The notes under the pieces are model-generated. The model was not told where the DNA came from, made no database searches, and saw only the letters and a program-made list of their open reading frames with translations. Of a DNA stretch of 64,000 bases, positions 41,059 to 48,931 are shown piece by piece. The stretch covers positions 157,565-221,564 of the forward strand of contig CAJUEJ010000001.1 in NCBI GenBank assembly GCA_910585435.1, in the 5' to 3' direction. Each line of letters starts with the position of its first letter. Positions within the stretch are counted from its first letter, which is position 1. Made by a program: the position numbers and the translations under genes. Source of the DNA: an uncultured Hungatella sp. Lineage in GTDB: Bacteria; Bacillota; Clostridia; Lachnospirales; Lachnospiraceae.

Positions 41059-41839
41059 TGACGAGAGGATCGAGAGGACTGTGCTTTACCGGACGCTCCA
41101 CCGAAATTTAAAGGAACGGTGCGACATTTTCCAGGCGCAGAACGGGCGGGAGGCTGTGGCGATCCATGAGGAGAAGAAGATACAGATTGCGATTCTGGAT
41201 ATTGAGATGCCGGGAATCAATGGTATCCAGGCGGCGCAGCTTATCCGGAAAACAGATCCGGACTGCAGCATCATCTTTCTGACGGCCTTTGACGAATTTT
41301 CCTATGCCAGGAAAGCCATTACCGTGCGGGCCATGGATTATCTTTTGAAGCCTTATGATGAGAAGGAGCTGATGCTTGTCCTGGAGGAGGCTATCCGTCT
41401 GACCCAGGAGCGGGAGAGAAAAGCCGGACGGGAGGAAGAGGGCCCCTGGTTTGGGACGGGGGAAGTTTTATGGCGGCAGGAGGAGGAGACGGAGGATGCC
41501 TCCAATGTGCGGGTTGGGAAGGTTGCACAACTGGTCTATCACTATATTCAGCAGAATTATATGTATGATATTTCCATGCAGGATATGGCCAGGATTACCA
41601 ATTATTCGGAGGCGTATTTCTGTAAGCTGTTTAAGCAATGCTTCAATCAGAATTTTACATCCTATCTGGCCGGATACCGGGTAAAAGAAGCGAAAAAATT
41701 ATTGGAACAGCCTACGGTCAATATCAAAGACGTGGGGCAGGCCGTGGGGTATATGGATTCCAATTATTTTGCAAGGGTATTTAAACGGATTACAGGGAAG
41801 ACGCCTACAGAGTATAGGGCGGATATTTTTTCACAGTAA
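41036..41839 (+). CDS. YesN-type response regulator (receiver plus AraC DNA-binding domain)
   Basis: This 267-residue regulator has a receiver (ILIADDERIER, phosphoacceptor Asp in IAILDIEMPGING, IIFLTAFDEFSYA, YLLKPYDEKE) joined by a linker to an AraC-type domain. That domain carries two helix-turn-helix units: MQDMARITNYSEAYFCKLFK, then VGQAVGYMDSNYFARVFKR with the PTEYR end. Its start lies inside the 3' end of the kinase gene, so the two are translationally coupled. The TRAP transporter genes start 390 bases downstream on the same strand and are the likely target, as such systems often control a neighbouring transporter. Its partner kinase appears damaged, so another kinase or a small phosphodonor may drive it (inference). 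Confidence 0.92.
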   Translation: MVRILIADDERIERTVLYRTLHRNLKERCDIFQAQNGREAVAIHEEKKIQIAILDIEMPGINGIQAAQLIRKTDPDCSIIFLTAFDEFSYARKAITVRAMDYLLKPYDEKELMLVLEEAIRLTQERERKAGREEEGPWFGTGEVLWRQEEETEDASNVRVGKVAQLVYHYIQQNYMYDISMQDMARITNYSEAYFCKLFKQCFNQNFTSYLAGYRVKEAKKLLEQPTVNIKDVGQAVGYMDSNYFARVFKRITGKTPTEYRADIFSQ

Positions 41840-41983
41840 CCCCCATGCCCTTTTCCCGGCACCGCCATGAATGAAAGGGGTTACTGTGAACCCTCCGGGG
41901 GATGCACACAAAATGCTAAAAGCGTGCATTTTGGCGCGTCGTACGGTCAGCGCAGCAGGTGCGCAGACCTACAGTAAGGATTT
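41829..41983. repeat. Intergenic inverted repeats between the regulator and the TRAP genes
   Basis: The stretch between 41840 and 42228 holds no gene. TTCACAGTAACCCC (overlapping the stop codon) is mirrored by GGGGTTACTGTGAA at about 41878-41891, a perfect 14-base arm. A third ACAGTAA lies near 41972. Between them CAAAATGC and GCATTTTG form another stem. No T-run follows. A terminator-like element (42012-42049) and a -10 like TATAAT (42182-42187) complete the region. Confidence 0.6.
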
Positions 41984-42011
41984 GTTCTACCATCATAAAC
42001 GAGGGGTAAAA

Positions 42012-42049
42012 GCAGGATTCCTTAATTAAGGAAGGAGTTCTGTTTTTTT
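42012..42049 (+). terminator. Candidate terminator upstream of the TRAP operon
   Basis: The palindrome TTCCTTAATTAAGGAA with short outer pairing (CAG/CTG) is followed by TTTTTTT. It would end transcripts from the two-component system. Confidence 0.55.
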
Positions 42050-42228
42050 ATGCATTTGTTAAAGAAAACAGAGAGATTGCGCCTGAGGTTTGTATGAAGT
42101 GAATAAAGAAAAAAGAGGTTTTGGTTAAAATCATCCTAGGTTTCGCAAAAATTTACTGTATTCATGGAAATCCTTTTTTTCTATAATGAGGGTATCATAA
42201 AACCGGTGAAAAGAGGAGGAAATGGATC

Positions 42229-43377
42229 ATGAAAAAGAAAGTAATCAGCATGGCGCTCTGTGCGGCTATGGTAAGCGCTCTGGCAGGCTGCGGCTTAAAG
42301 GCTCCGGACGAGCCGACTACGGCGGCCCAGACTACAGCAGCCCAGACGGAGGCTCAGGCGCAGACAGAGGCTAAGGCAGAGACAGAGGCCCAGGGGGAGA
42401 CGAAAGCAGAGGCAGGCAGCGAGGCGGCTCCGACAGGAGCCTATGACACGGCAAATATGCCGGAGGTAACCCTGATTTATGCGGAGGTGAACCCTTTGGA
42501 CAGCATTGTGGGACAGATGGCAAGTGATTTTAAGAGCAAGGTGGAGGAGCTTTCAGACGGCAAAATCACCATTGACGTGCAGGCCAGCGGTGTCCTTGGC
42601 TCAGAGAATGACGTGCTGGACGCTATGCTGGGCGGAGGCGGAACCATTGACATGTCCCGTATTTCCGCATTTGCCCTGACAAGCTATGGCGGACAGAAAT
42701 CCATGCTGTTGTCCCTGCCATATACGTTTGTAAGCCGTGACCACTTCTGGAATTTTGCCAACAGTGATCTGGCCCAGGATTTTTTGATGGAGTCTCAGGA
42801 AAACGGCTCTGGGGTGAGAGGGCTTTTCTACGGTGAAGAGGGCTTCCGCCATTTCTTTACCAAGGATGCCATTACCGGCATTGAGGATTTAAAGGGCATG
42901 AAGCTGAGGGTGTCCAATGACCCTGTCATGAACGGGCTGGTAGAGGGGCTTGGGGCATCTCCTACAGTTGTATCTTTCGGAGAACTGTACTCTTCACTGC
43001 AGACCGGTGTGGTGGACGGAGCGGAACAGCCTATCGCCAACTACAAATCCAATGCGTTCCAGGAAGTGGCGCCTACTATGATTCTGGACGGGCATACTTT
43101 AGGTGCAGTTCAGGTGATTATTACGGATGAGGCATGGGGGAAATTGACCGAGGATCAGCAGGCAATCCTTATGGAGGCCGGAGCATACGCTTCTGCTCAG
43201 AACCGGGCCAATTCCGAGAACAAGGAAAAGGAAGTTCTGGATGGCTTAAAGGCGGAGGGGATTAACATCGTGGAAGTAAGCGATATCACTCCGTGGCAGG
43301 AGGCTACCAAGAAAGTAATCGAAGAGAATACCAAAGGGTATGAGGATCTGTACCAGAGTATCCTGGATCTGCAGTAA
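42229..43377 (+). CDS. TRAP transporter substrate-binding lipoprotein (DctP family)
   Basis: TRAP systems import organic acids driven by an ion gradient, and DctP captures the substrate outside the cell. The 382-residue protein has a lipoprotein signal (MKKKVISMALCAAMVSALAGC, lipobox LAGC) and a Thr/Ala/Gln/Glu linker of about 45 residues. A DctP fold follows, with TLIYAEVNPLDSIVGQMA, the SGVLGSENDVLDAML region, DLKGMKLRVSNDPVM containing the conserved carboxylate-binding Arg, and YSSLQTGVVDGAEQPIANY. The ATG follows GAGGAGGAA. It is the first gene of the TRAP operon and is separated from dctQ by a strong hairpin. The ligand cannot be read from sequence but is probably a carboxylate or sugar acid. 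Confidence 0.95.
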   Translation: MKKKVISMALCAAMVSALAGCGLKAPDEPTTAAQTTAAQTEAQAQTEAKAETEAQGETKAEAGSEAAPTGAYDTANMPEVTLIYAEVNPLDSIVGQMASDFKSKVEELSDGKITIDVQASGVLGSENDVLDAMLGGGGTIDMSRISAFALTSYGGQKSMLLSLPYTFVSRDHFWNFANSDLAQDFLMESQENGSGVRGLFYGEEGFRHFFTKDAITGIEDLKGMKLRVSNDPVMNGLVEGLGASPTVVSFGELYSSLQTGVVDGAEQPIANYKSNAFQEVAPTMILDGHTLGAVQVIITDEAWGKLTEDQQAILMEAGAYASAQNRANSENKEKEVLDGLKAEGINIVEVSDITPWQEATKKVIEENTKGYEDLYQSILDLQ

Positions 43378-43383
43378 CTTGTC

Positions 43384-43416
43384 CGGGCACAGAGAAAGAC
43401 CATTGCTCTGTGCCCG
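43384..43416 (+). promoter_or_regulatory. Intercistronic mRNA hairpin after the first binding-protein gene
   Basis: CGGGCACAGAG and CTCTGTGCCCG form a perfect 11-base-pair stem with an 11-base loop. It is not followed by a T-run. Such stems at the 3' end of binding-protein genes protect the upstream mRNA and raise its level over the permeases. That function is inferred here. Confidence 0.7.
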
Positions 43417-43442
43417 TTGTGATTATAATAAGGAGGTTTTCT

Positions 43443-43970
43443 ATGCCAGAGATTTTTAAAACCATTGATAAAATAAAACCGGCATATGATTATACGTACA
43501 AGGTGGTTTTGACTGTCTGCAAGCTGCTTCTGATTGTGGACATTCTGATTACCACCATGGCGGTGGCAGGCCGCTACGTTGCGTTTATTCCCGACCCGGC
43601 CTGGAGTGAGGAAGTGGTGCTGACCTGCATGTCCTACATGGCGGTGCTTGCCGCTGCCCTTGCCATCCGAAAGGGAACCCATATCCGCATGACGGCCCTG
43701 GACCCCTTTCTTCCAAAGGGACTGGTGAAGTTTTTGGATATTCTGGCGGATTTGGCGGTTCTGGCGTTGGCTCTGATTATGATTGTGGTGGGATGGCGGT
43801 ATGCCGTAGGCCTGGGGGCAAAAGGCACCTATGTAAGCATGCCCAAGGTATCCAGGTTCTGGATGTATTTTCCGGTTCCTTTAGCAGGCGTTGCCATGTT
43901 GATTTTTGAGCTGGAAGCAGTATATAATCATATAAAAGGATTTTTTGTAAAGGAGGAGGTGCAGGTATGA
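43443..43970 (+). CDS. TRAP transporter small permease (DctQ family)
   Basis: This 175-residue membrane protein has four predicted helices: VVLTVCKLLLIVDILITTMA, EVVLTCMSYMAVLAAALAI, FLDILADLAVLALALIMIVV and FWMYFPVPLAGVAMLIFELE. The family signature is present in the loop WSEEVVLTCMSYMAVLAAALA, then RKGTHIRM and the PKVSRFWMYFPVPLA segment. DctQ binds the large permease DctM, which it supports in the membrane. The ATG at 43443 follows AAGGAGG. The frame starting at 43410 is open but lacks a start signal. Its stop overlaps the start of the next gene by four bases (ATGA), so dctQ and dctM are coupled. Confidence 0.95.
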   Translation: MPEIFKTIDKIKPAYDYTYKVVLTVCKLLLIVDILITTMAVAGRYVAFIPDPAWSEEVVLTCMSYMAVLAAALAIRKGTHIRMTALDPFLPKGLVKFLDILADLAVLALALIMIVVGWRYAVGLGAKGTYVSMPKVSRFWMYFPVPLAGVAMLIFELEAVYNHIKGFFVKEEVQV

Positions 43971-45179
43971 GTGTAGATTCTATGGCGATTCTGATTTTGC
44001 TGGGAAGCTTTTTTGTCATGGTGTTACTGCGGTTTCCCATTGCCTACGCAGTGGCTCTCTCTTCGGTTTTCTGCCTTTTGTACCAGGGGCTGCCCCTTAC
44101 GACCATCTGCCAGCAGATGGTGAAGGGCATCAGTTCTTTCAGCCTGATGGCGGTTCCGTTTTTCATTACCATGGGGTGTCTGATGGGCTCCGGGGGGGAT
44201 TTCGGAGAAGCTGATTGCACTGGCCAATTCCTGTGTCGGATGGATGCGGGGAGGTATGGCAATGGTAAATATTGTGGCATCCTATTTCTTCGGAGGCATT
44301 TCCGGTTCCGCGGCGGCGGACACGGCTTCTCTTGGAACGATTCTGATTCCTATGATGGTGGATCAGGGATATGATGACGATTTTTCAACGGCAGTGACCA
44401 TCACCTCATCCTGTGAAGGCCTTCTGGTTCCGCCAAGCCACAACATGGTGATTTATGCCACCACGGCGGGAAGTATTTCCGTAAAGAGAAATTATCCTAA
44501 GGGTGAGAAGTTCAGCATTAAAAATCTGATAAAGCAGTTTGCAGTGTCCTTCTGGGCTTTGGCCGCCATTGTGATTGTGGTCTTCGGCGTGGTAGGGGGG
44601 AAGTTTACGGCCACGGAATCTGCGGCCATTGCGGTTATCTACAGTCTTATTGTCAGTGTGTGCATTTACAGGGGACTGGATTTAAAGGGAGTATGGAAGG
44701 TTCTTGAAAACTGTGTGGATACCCTGGCCATTGTGCTGATTCTCATCGCCACCTCCAATATTTTCGGATTTTGCCTTACAAGGCTTCATGTTCCGGAACT
44801 GGCGGCTAGCGCCATTACCAATGTAACCAGAAATCCGATTATTCTGGCGCTGCTTTTGAATCTGATTCTTCTGGTTCTGGGCTGCATCATGGATATGGCG
44901 CCGATTATTTTGATAGCAACCCCGATTTTGCTGCCTATAGCAACTTCCATCGGCCTGGATCCCATTCAGTTCGGCATTATGGTAGTGTTAAACTGCGGTA
45001 TCGGTCTGCTGACCCCGCCTGTAGGCGCCGTGCTGTTTATCGGCTCCGCCGTGTCCAAGGTGCCCATGGAGCGGGTGGTGAAGGCGACGCTTCCGTTCTA
45101 TCTGTGTATGATTATTACCTTGCTTTTGATTACCTTTGTTCCGGCGATTAGTTTGTGGCTTCCCGGCCTGGCAGGATAG
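43967..45179 (+). pseudogene. TRAP transporter large permease (DctM family), frameshifted in a G7 run
   Basis: DctM is the ion-coupled translocation subunit. Two overlapping frames together give one full-length protein. The first reads SMAILILLGSFFVMVLLRFPIAYAVAL and SLMAVPFFITMGCLMGSGG. The second reads EKLIALANSCVGWMRGGMAM, VASYFFGGISGSAAADTASLG, SCEGLLVPPSHNMVIYA and ILIATPILLPIA, to the end at 45179. The break is exactly at the G7 run 44192-44198. With six G, TCC GGG GGG ATT TCG GAG restores the family pattern SGGISEKLI. The gene is therefore one base from being intact. This may be a true frameshift, slippage-based on/off switching, or a sequencing error in a homopolymer. It is flanked by dctQ and a second dctP, four and three bases away. 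Confidence 0.93.
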
Positions 45180-45182
45180 GGC

Positions 45183-46214
45183 GTGAAAAAGAGGACGCTT
45201 GTTCTGGCGGCGGCTGCCATGGCCATCGCCGGAATCGGCGGCTGTGAGATCGCAAGGGACAGAGGGCAGGAAGCCATAGCTCCGGAGTTTGTGCTTACGT
45301 ATGCGGAGAATCAGCCGGAAGATTATCCCACAACCTTAGGAGCTTACCGGTTTGCCCAGCTGGTCAATGAAAGGACCGGCGGGAAGGTGGAGATTCAAAT
45401 CAATGCGGGAGGGGTTCTGGGGGAGGAGCAGAGTACGGTTGCCCAGATGAAGTTTGGAGGAATTGATTTTGCCAGGGTATCCATCTCATCCCTTTCCGAT
45501 GTTATTCCTAAGCTGAATGTGCTGCAGATGCCGTATCTGTATACGGGGGCGGAGCATATGTGGCGTGTTCTGGAAGGACCTGTGGGGGAGGATTTTTTAA
45601 ATTCCCTGGACGGGTCCGGCGTGAGGGCCCTGTCCTGGTATGATGCCGGGGCCAGGAATTTCTACAGTGTGAAAAAGCCGGTGGAGCGGCTGGAGGACGT
45701 GAAGGGAATGCGGATCCGGGTTCAGGAATCGGATCTGATGATTGCCATGGTGGAGGCTCTGGGAGCCTCGGCGGTGCCTATGGCCTATGCGGATGTATAT
45801 TCGGCCCTTGAGACAGGGAGAATTGATGCCGCGGAGAACAACTGGCCGTCCTATGACTCTATGGGACACTATAAGGTGGCTCCTTATTATACGGTTGACG
45901 AACACACCCGTGTGCCTGAGATGCAGATTGTATCTGAGGCTACCTGGGAGAAGCTGCCGGAGGAGTACCGGGAGATTATAGAGGAATGCGCCAGGGAATC
46001 GGCGGTTTATGAACGGGAATTGTGGGAAAAACGGATTCATGAGGCGGAACAGCGGGTGCGGAAAGCAGGCTGCCATGTGGTGGAATTCTCTCCGGAGGAG
46101 AAGGCCCGCTTTCAGGAGGCCATGATGCCGGTCTACGGGGAGTACTGCAGTGACTATATGGATATCATTGAGACGATTCTGGAGGAGGGGCGCAACAGTT
46201 TGGATGCCCCTTGA
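45183..46214 (+). CDS. Second TRAP transporter substrate-binding lipoprotein (DctP family)
   Basis: This 343-residue DctP has a signal peptide with lipobox GIGGC (GTG start at 45183, MKKRTLVLAAAAMAIAGIGG then Cys) but no long linker. Motifs are FVLTYAENQPEDYPTTLGAY, INAGGVLGEEQSTVAQMKFG, DVKGMRIRVQESDLM with the substrate Arg, and YSALETGRIDAAENNWPSYD. It differs strongly from the first DctP of this operon, so the transporter may serve two ligands, or one protein may act as sensor for the nearby two-component system (inference). It starts three bases after the dctM stop. A weak GGCAGGATAGGG lies upstream as ribosome binding site, so coupling to dctM translation is likely and the dctM frameshift could affect it. 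Confidence 0.93.
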   Translation: MKKRTLVLAAAAMAIAGIGGCEIARDRGQEAIAPEFVLTYAENQPEDYPTTLGAYRFAQLVNERTGGKVEIQINAGGVLGEEQSTVAQMKFGGIDFARVSISSLSDVIPKLNVLQMPYLYTGAEHMWRVLEGPVGEDFLNSLDGSGVRALSWYDAGARNFYSVKKPVERLEDVKGMRIRVQESDLMIAMVEALGASAVPMAYADVYSALETGRIDAAENNWPSYDSMGHYKVAPYYTVDEHTRVPEMQIVSEATWEKLPEEYREIIEECARESAVYERELWEKRIHEAEQRVRKAGCHVVEFSPEEKARFQEAMMPVYGEYCSDYMDIIETILEEGRNSLDAP

Positions 46215-46252
46215 ACATCTTTTGCCGCGCTTCTGAGAAAAACAATGATAAA

Positions 46253-46328
46253 AACGTAAAAAACGTTGATAAACAATCAAAATGCGGATATAATAGAAAT
46301 GTTAGAAAATTAAAAACGTATAATACGT
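46253..46328 (+). promoter_or_regulatory. Promoter of the AAA/RloB-like pair with flanking ACGT palindromes
   Basis: TTGATA (46266-46271), exactly 17 bases, TATAAT (46289-46294). The palindrome AACGT-AAAAA-ACGTT (46253-46267) overlaps the -35 element, and ACGTAT-A-ATACGT (46316-46328) lies just before the ribosome binding site. The two palindromes look like operators for repression of this unit. The repressor is unknown. Confidence 0.65.
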
Positions 46329-46348
46329 AAATAATATGGAGGCGTGAC

Positions 46349-47494
46349 ATGAAGATTCTCAGAATTACAGCACAGGGGTTGCCGCTGTTTAAGGAGGAAT
46401 TTGACATATCGTTTTTTGCACAGCAGCGGGTTGCAGATGATGACAAGGACTTGCTGTACCCTCTTTTTTCGAATGTATACATGAATTGTTCCAATGCACT
46501 GATTGGAATTAATGCGGCAGGAAAGACATCTGTACTTAAAGTTATTCTGCTTGTGTTGAACATACTGAATAATCAGCCCATTAATCACATCGAGACGAAA
46601 GATATTCTGGATGACACAGATAAGGCAGTTATTAATATGTATTTTCATTCAGAGGCAAAAGAGGTTTGCAGGCTGGAAACAGTCATTACATCGGAGAGAT
46701 CAAAAACGGATTCGGCCCGCTATAAAATAGTGGAGGAAACCTTATGGGTAAAGCCAGAGGAGTCTGTAACGGCAAGAAGGAATCTGACAGATTTTTCTGC
46801 GTATCAGCCGGCTGCGGTTCGCAAAGAAGAAGAGTTTTTATCCGATGATGTAAGTATTATCATTGCTTACAATAAGAGGAAAAAAGAAGAGATGAATATT
46901 GTGAGCCTGCTGTCTTTTACCAATCGAAATGTTCTTCCATTTGCAGAAGAGATACCGATGGAGGTGATTTCCTTTTTAGATCCTACGGTTGAGCAGCTGT
47001 ATTTTGACAGGACGGAAAATAAGAAATTAATTCACTTGCAATTTAGAGGGAAAAAGGAGATTCTGTTAAATAGCCCGGTTGATTTGAATCATTATCTCTC
47101 TTCCGGAACAATAAAAGGTATCGTTGCATTTACTTTGGCAAAAGAAGTTTTAAAATCCGGCGGGTATCTGGTGATGGATGAAATTGAGAATCACTTTAAC
47201 AAGGAAATTGTTTCTACATTGATTCGTTTTTTTATGGATACACGGCTGAATAAGAAGGGCGGGACATTAATTTTTACGACCCATTATCCGGAACTTCTGG
47301 ATGAATACGACAGAAATGACAGTATTCATATTATTCGCAATAGAAACGGCATTGTGGTGGAGAATCTTGCTAACCTGTTAAAGCGGAATGATATTAAGAA
47401 AAGTGAGGCTTATCAAAGCGGATTTCTTGAAGGAACCACACCGATGTATGAGTCCTATATGCGGCTGAAAAAAAGCATCGCCAATTCTATTTAA
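46349..47494 (+). CDS. AAA-family ATPase of a two-gene, defence-like system (RloA/AbiLi-like)
   Basis: This 381-residue P-loop ATPase is of the OLD/RloA/SMC-like AAA type. The start MKILRITAQGLPLFKEEFDI is the usual N-terminal strand. Walker A is LIGINAAGKTS, a signature-like region LNHYLSSGTIKGIVAF lies around residue 250, Walker B is YLVMDEIENHF, and the switch region is FTTHYPELLDE. There is no nuclease domain on this chain. The next gene starts 15 bases later and encodes a small TOPRIM/RloB-like protein, so the two should form one complex. The pair is more AT-rich than its neighbours, has its own promoter with flanking palindromes, and sits between housekeeping genes, which suggests transfer. 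RloAB and AbiL pairs act in phage defence. That function is inferred here. Confidence 0.88.
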   Translation: MKILRITAQGLPLFKEEFDISFFAQQRVADDDKDLLYPLFSNVYMNCSNALIGINAAGKTSVLKVILLVLNILNNQPINHIETKDILDDTDKAVINMYFHSEAKEVCRLETVITSERSKTDSARYKIVEETLWVKPEESVTARRNLTDFSAYQPAAVRKEEEFLSDDVSIIIAYNKRKKEEMNIVSLLSFTNRNVLPFAEEIPMEVISFLDPTVEQLYFDRTENKKLIHLQFRGKKEILLNSPVDLNHYLSSGTIKGIVAFTLAKEVLKSGGYLVMDEIENHFNKEIVSTLIRFFMDTRLNKKGGTLIFTTHYPELLDEYDRNDSIHIIRNRNGIVVENLANLLKRNDIKKSEAYQSGFLEGTTPMYESYMRLKKSIANSI

Positions 47495-47509
47495 GACAGG
47501 AGGATTGGG

Positions 47510-48028
47510 ATGCAATTAGCAAAAATTAAGGCCTGTATCTGTGAAGGTGCGGCGGAAGCAGCGATTTTGGATGTATTGCTGGATCATGACCTGTTAATTT
47601 TCCGGCGGGAAGAAATGTTGGATGAAGGGGTGATCCGTTGCAGAGATGGAAAAGCATTTGAGGCCAGATATTTGAGAAAAGGCTTTAAAGAGATGATATC
47701 GGTTATTCGAATACTGGATTCCAGAAGAGAGATGTTCAGGCTCAGCAAGGCATATGAAGGAAAAGTGGATGTGATTAATGTGATTACTGCGCCGGAGATT
47801 GAAATGCTGATTATTTTCAATGAGGGGAAGTATCATGAATTCAAAAAGGCTGGTAAAAAACCAAGTGTTTTTTGTAAGGAAAATTTGAGAATGCCTGATG
47901 TAAAAGCCTACTATTTTGTGAAGGACTATTTTGAAAAGCCAGAAATATTGGTGCAGGCTATCCGGAGATATCATGAAATCTCAAAAATCAGAAAAGGGGA
48001 ATATACGTTATTAGATCTATTGAAGTAG
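47510..48028 (+). CDS. Small TOPRIM/RloB-like partner of the AAA ATPase (putative effector)
   Basis: I do not recognise a named family with certainty. The 172-residue protein starts QLAKIKACICEGAAEAAILD, which matches the CEG..E strand of TOPRIM and RloB proteins. SVIRILDSRRE may be the D-containing second motif, and VINVITAPEIEMLIIFNEGKY resembles the conserved SNPCFELWLLLHF region of RloB. The rest is helical and Lys/Glu-rich, ending GEYTLLDLLK. At 172 residues it is somewhat short for RloB. It directly follows the ATPase gene (15-base gap, AGGAGG site), so it is probably the nuclease or effector subunit. Whether the catalytic acidic residues are complete needs a structure-based alignment. 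It is AT-rich like its partner. Confidence 0.75.
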   Translation: MQLAKIKACICEGAAEAAILDVLLDHDLLIFRREEMLDEGVIRCRDGKAFEARYLRKGFKEMISVIRILDSRREMFRLSKAYEGKVDVINVITAPEIEMLIIFNEGKYHEFKKAGKKPSVFCKENLRMPDVKAYYFVKDYFEKPEILVQAIRRYHEISKIRKGEYTLLDLLK

Positions 48029-48050
48029 CTAACAGGATAAAAATTAGTTC

Positions 48051-48078
48051 TTGCATTTTCCCCTTTCTATGCTATACT
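48051..48078 (+). promoter_or_regulatory. Promoter of folT
   Basis: TTGCAT (48051-48056), 16 bases, TATACT (48073-48078), about 30 bases ahead of the riboswitch. Confidence 0.6.
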
Positions 48079-48106
48079 GGAACGTGTCAAAAAAAATAAT
48101 AAGAAA

Positions 48107-48203
48107 AGCAGAGTAGGCTTACGCGCGTTAAGTGCTTACCGGACGGGGAGTTGCCGGTAGGACGAAGGAAATCTCCGCGGTGCGCAGGCCGCATCCCGCT
48201 GCA
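48107..48203 (+). ncRNA. Tetrahydrofolate (THF) riboswitch
   Basis: The leader carries the conserved strings of the THF riboswitch in order: GAGTAG, GCGTTAAGTG, the stem CTTACCGG...CCGGTAG, GACGAAGG, CGCGGTGCGC, and the closing CCGCATCCCGCTGC. In Firmicutes this RNA binds tetrahydrofolate and represses folT. Between it and the start codon a second stem (GCAGTCC/GGGACTGC, 48243-48262) lies before the AAAGGAGG site and could be part of the switch. The ligand is known for the family. The switching mode here is inferred. Confidence 0.9.
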
Positions 48204-48295
48204 ATGGAAGATAGGATTATCTCCTGTTGTGGTACGAGGAGTGGCAGTCCTTTATGGGACTGCTGCAAAAAATCTGCAAAGGAGGTAATTTTTTT

Positions 48296-48868
48296 ATGAA
48301 GATTTTTGTGAAGAAATGGAGCCAGTTGTTTTCCGATTCCTACAGAGAGCTTCGGCAGGTAAAAACCATCGCTGCCATGGGCATGTTCGGAGCCATCTCC
48401 GTGGTGCTTGGGTCTTTAACCATTGTGATCGGCGATTACATTAAGATCGGTTTTTCCAGCGTTGCCCAGCAGTTTGTCTACTATCTGTTCGGCCCTGTTG
48501 CCGGGGGATTCTTTGCAGGGGCCATGGACATCTTAAAGTATTTTATCAAGCCTACGGGGGCGTTTTTCCCGGGATGGACCATCAGTGCCATGACGGCAGG
48601 GGTATTGTACGGGTGTTTTTTCTACAAGAAGCCTCTCAGCATTCCCAGGGTGCTTATAGCAGAGTTTACAGTTTCTGTTGTGTGCAACATGCTTCTGGGG
48701 ACGCTGTGGCTGACCATCATGTATGAGAAGGCCTTTATGGCCCTGCTGCCTGTGAGAGTCATCAAAAATCTTGTGATGTGGCCAGTAAATTCCATGCTTT
48801 TTTATACCCTGACCTGGACCATGGAGCATTCCGGCGTGTTCCGGGTGATACGGAGGGCGAAGGCATAG
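48296..48868 (+). CDS. folT: Folate ECF transporter S component
   Basis: FolT is the folate-binding membrane subunit that joins a shared ECF energy-coupling module (EcfA, A', T) encoded elsewhere. The 190-residue protein has six predicted helices. Family motifs include RELRQVKTIAAMGMFGAISV near the start, the region IKIGFSSVAQQFVYYLFGPV, GAMDILKYFIKPTGAFFPGW, and a C-terminal VKNLVMWPVNS-like stretch (here VRVIKNLVMWPVNSMLFYTL). I chose the ATG at 48296, six to eight bases after AAAGGAGG. The frame is open to 48227 but that part overlaps the leader hairpin. A THF riboswitch in the leader confirms the folate link. Confidence 0.95.
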   Translation: MKIFVKKWSQLFSDSYRELRQVKTIAAMGMFGAISVVLGSLTIVIGDYIKIGFSSVAQQFVYYLFGPVAGGFFAGAMDILKYFIKPTGAFFPGWTISAMTAGVLYGCFFYKKPLSIPRVLIAEFTVSVVCNMLLGTLWLTIMYEKAFMALLPVRVIKNLVMWPVNSMLFYTLTWTMEHSGVFRVIRRAKA

Positions 48869-48931
48869 GAAAAGCTGCCCCTTTTTTGCGCCGGCAGGAA
48901 GAACAGGATAAAACAAGGAGAGGAAACTGCC

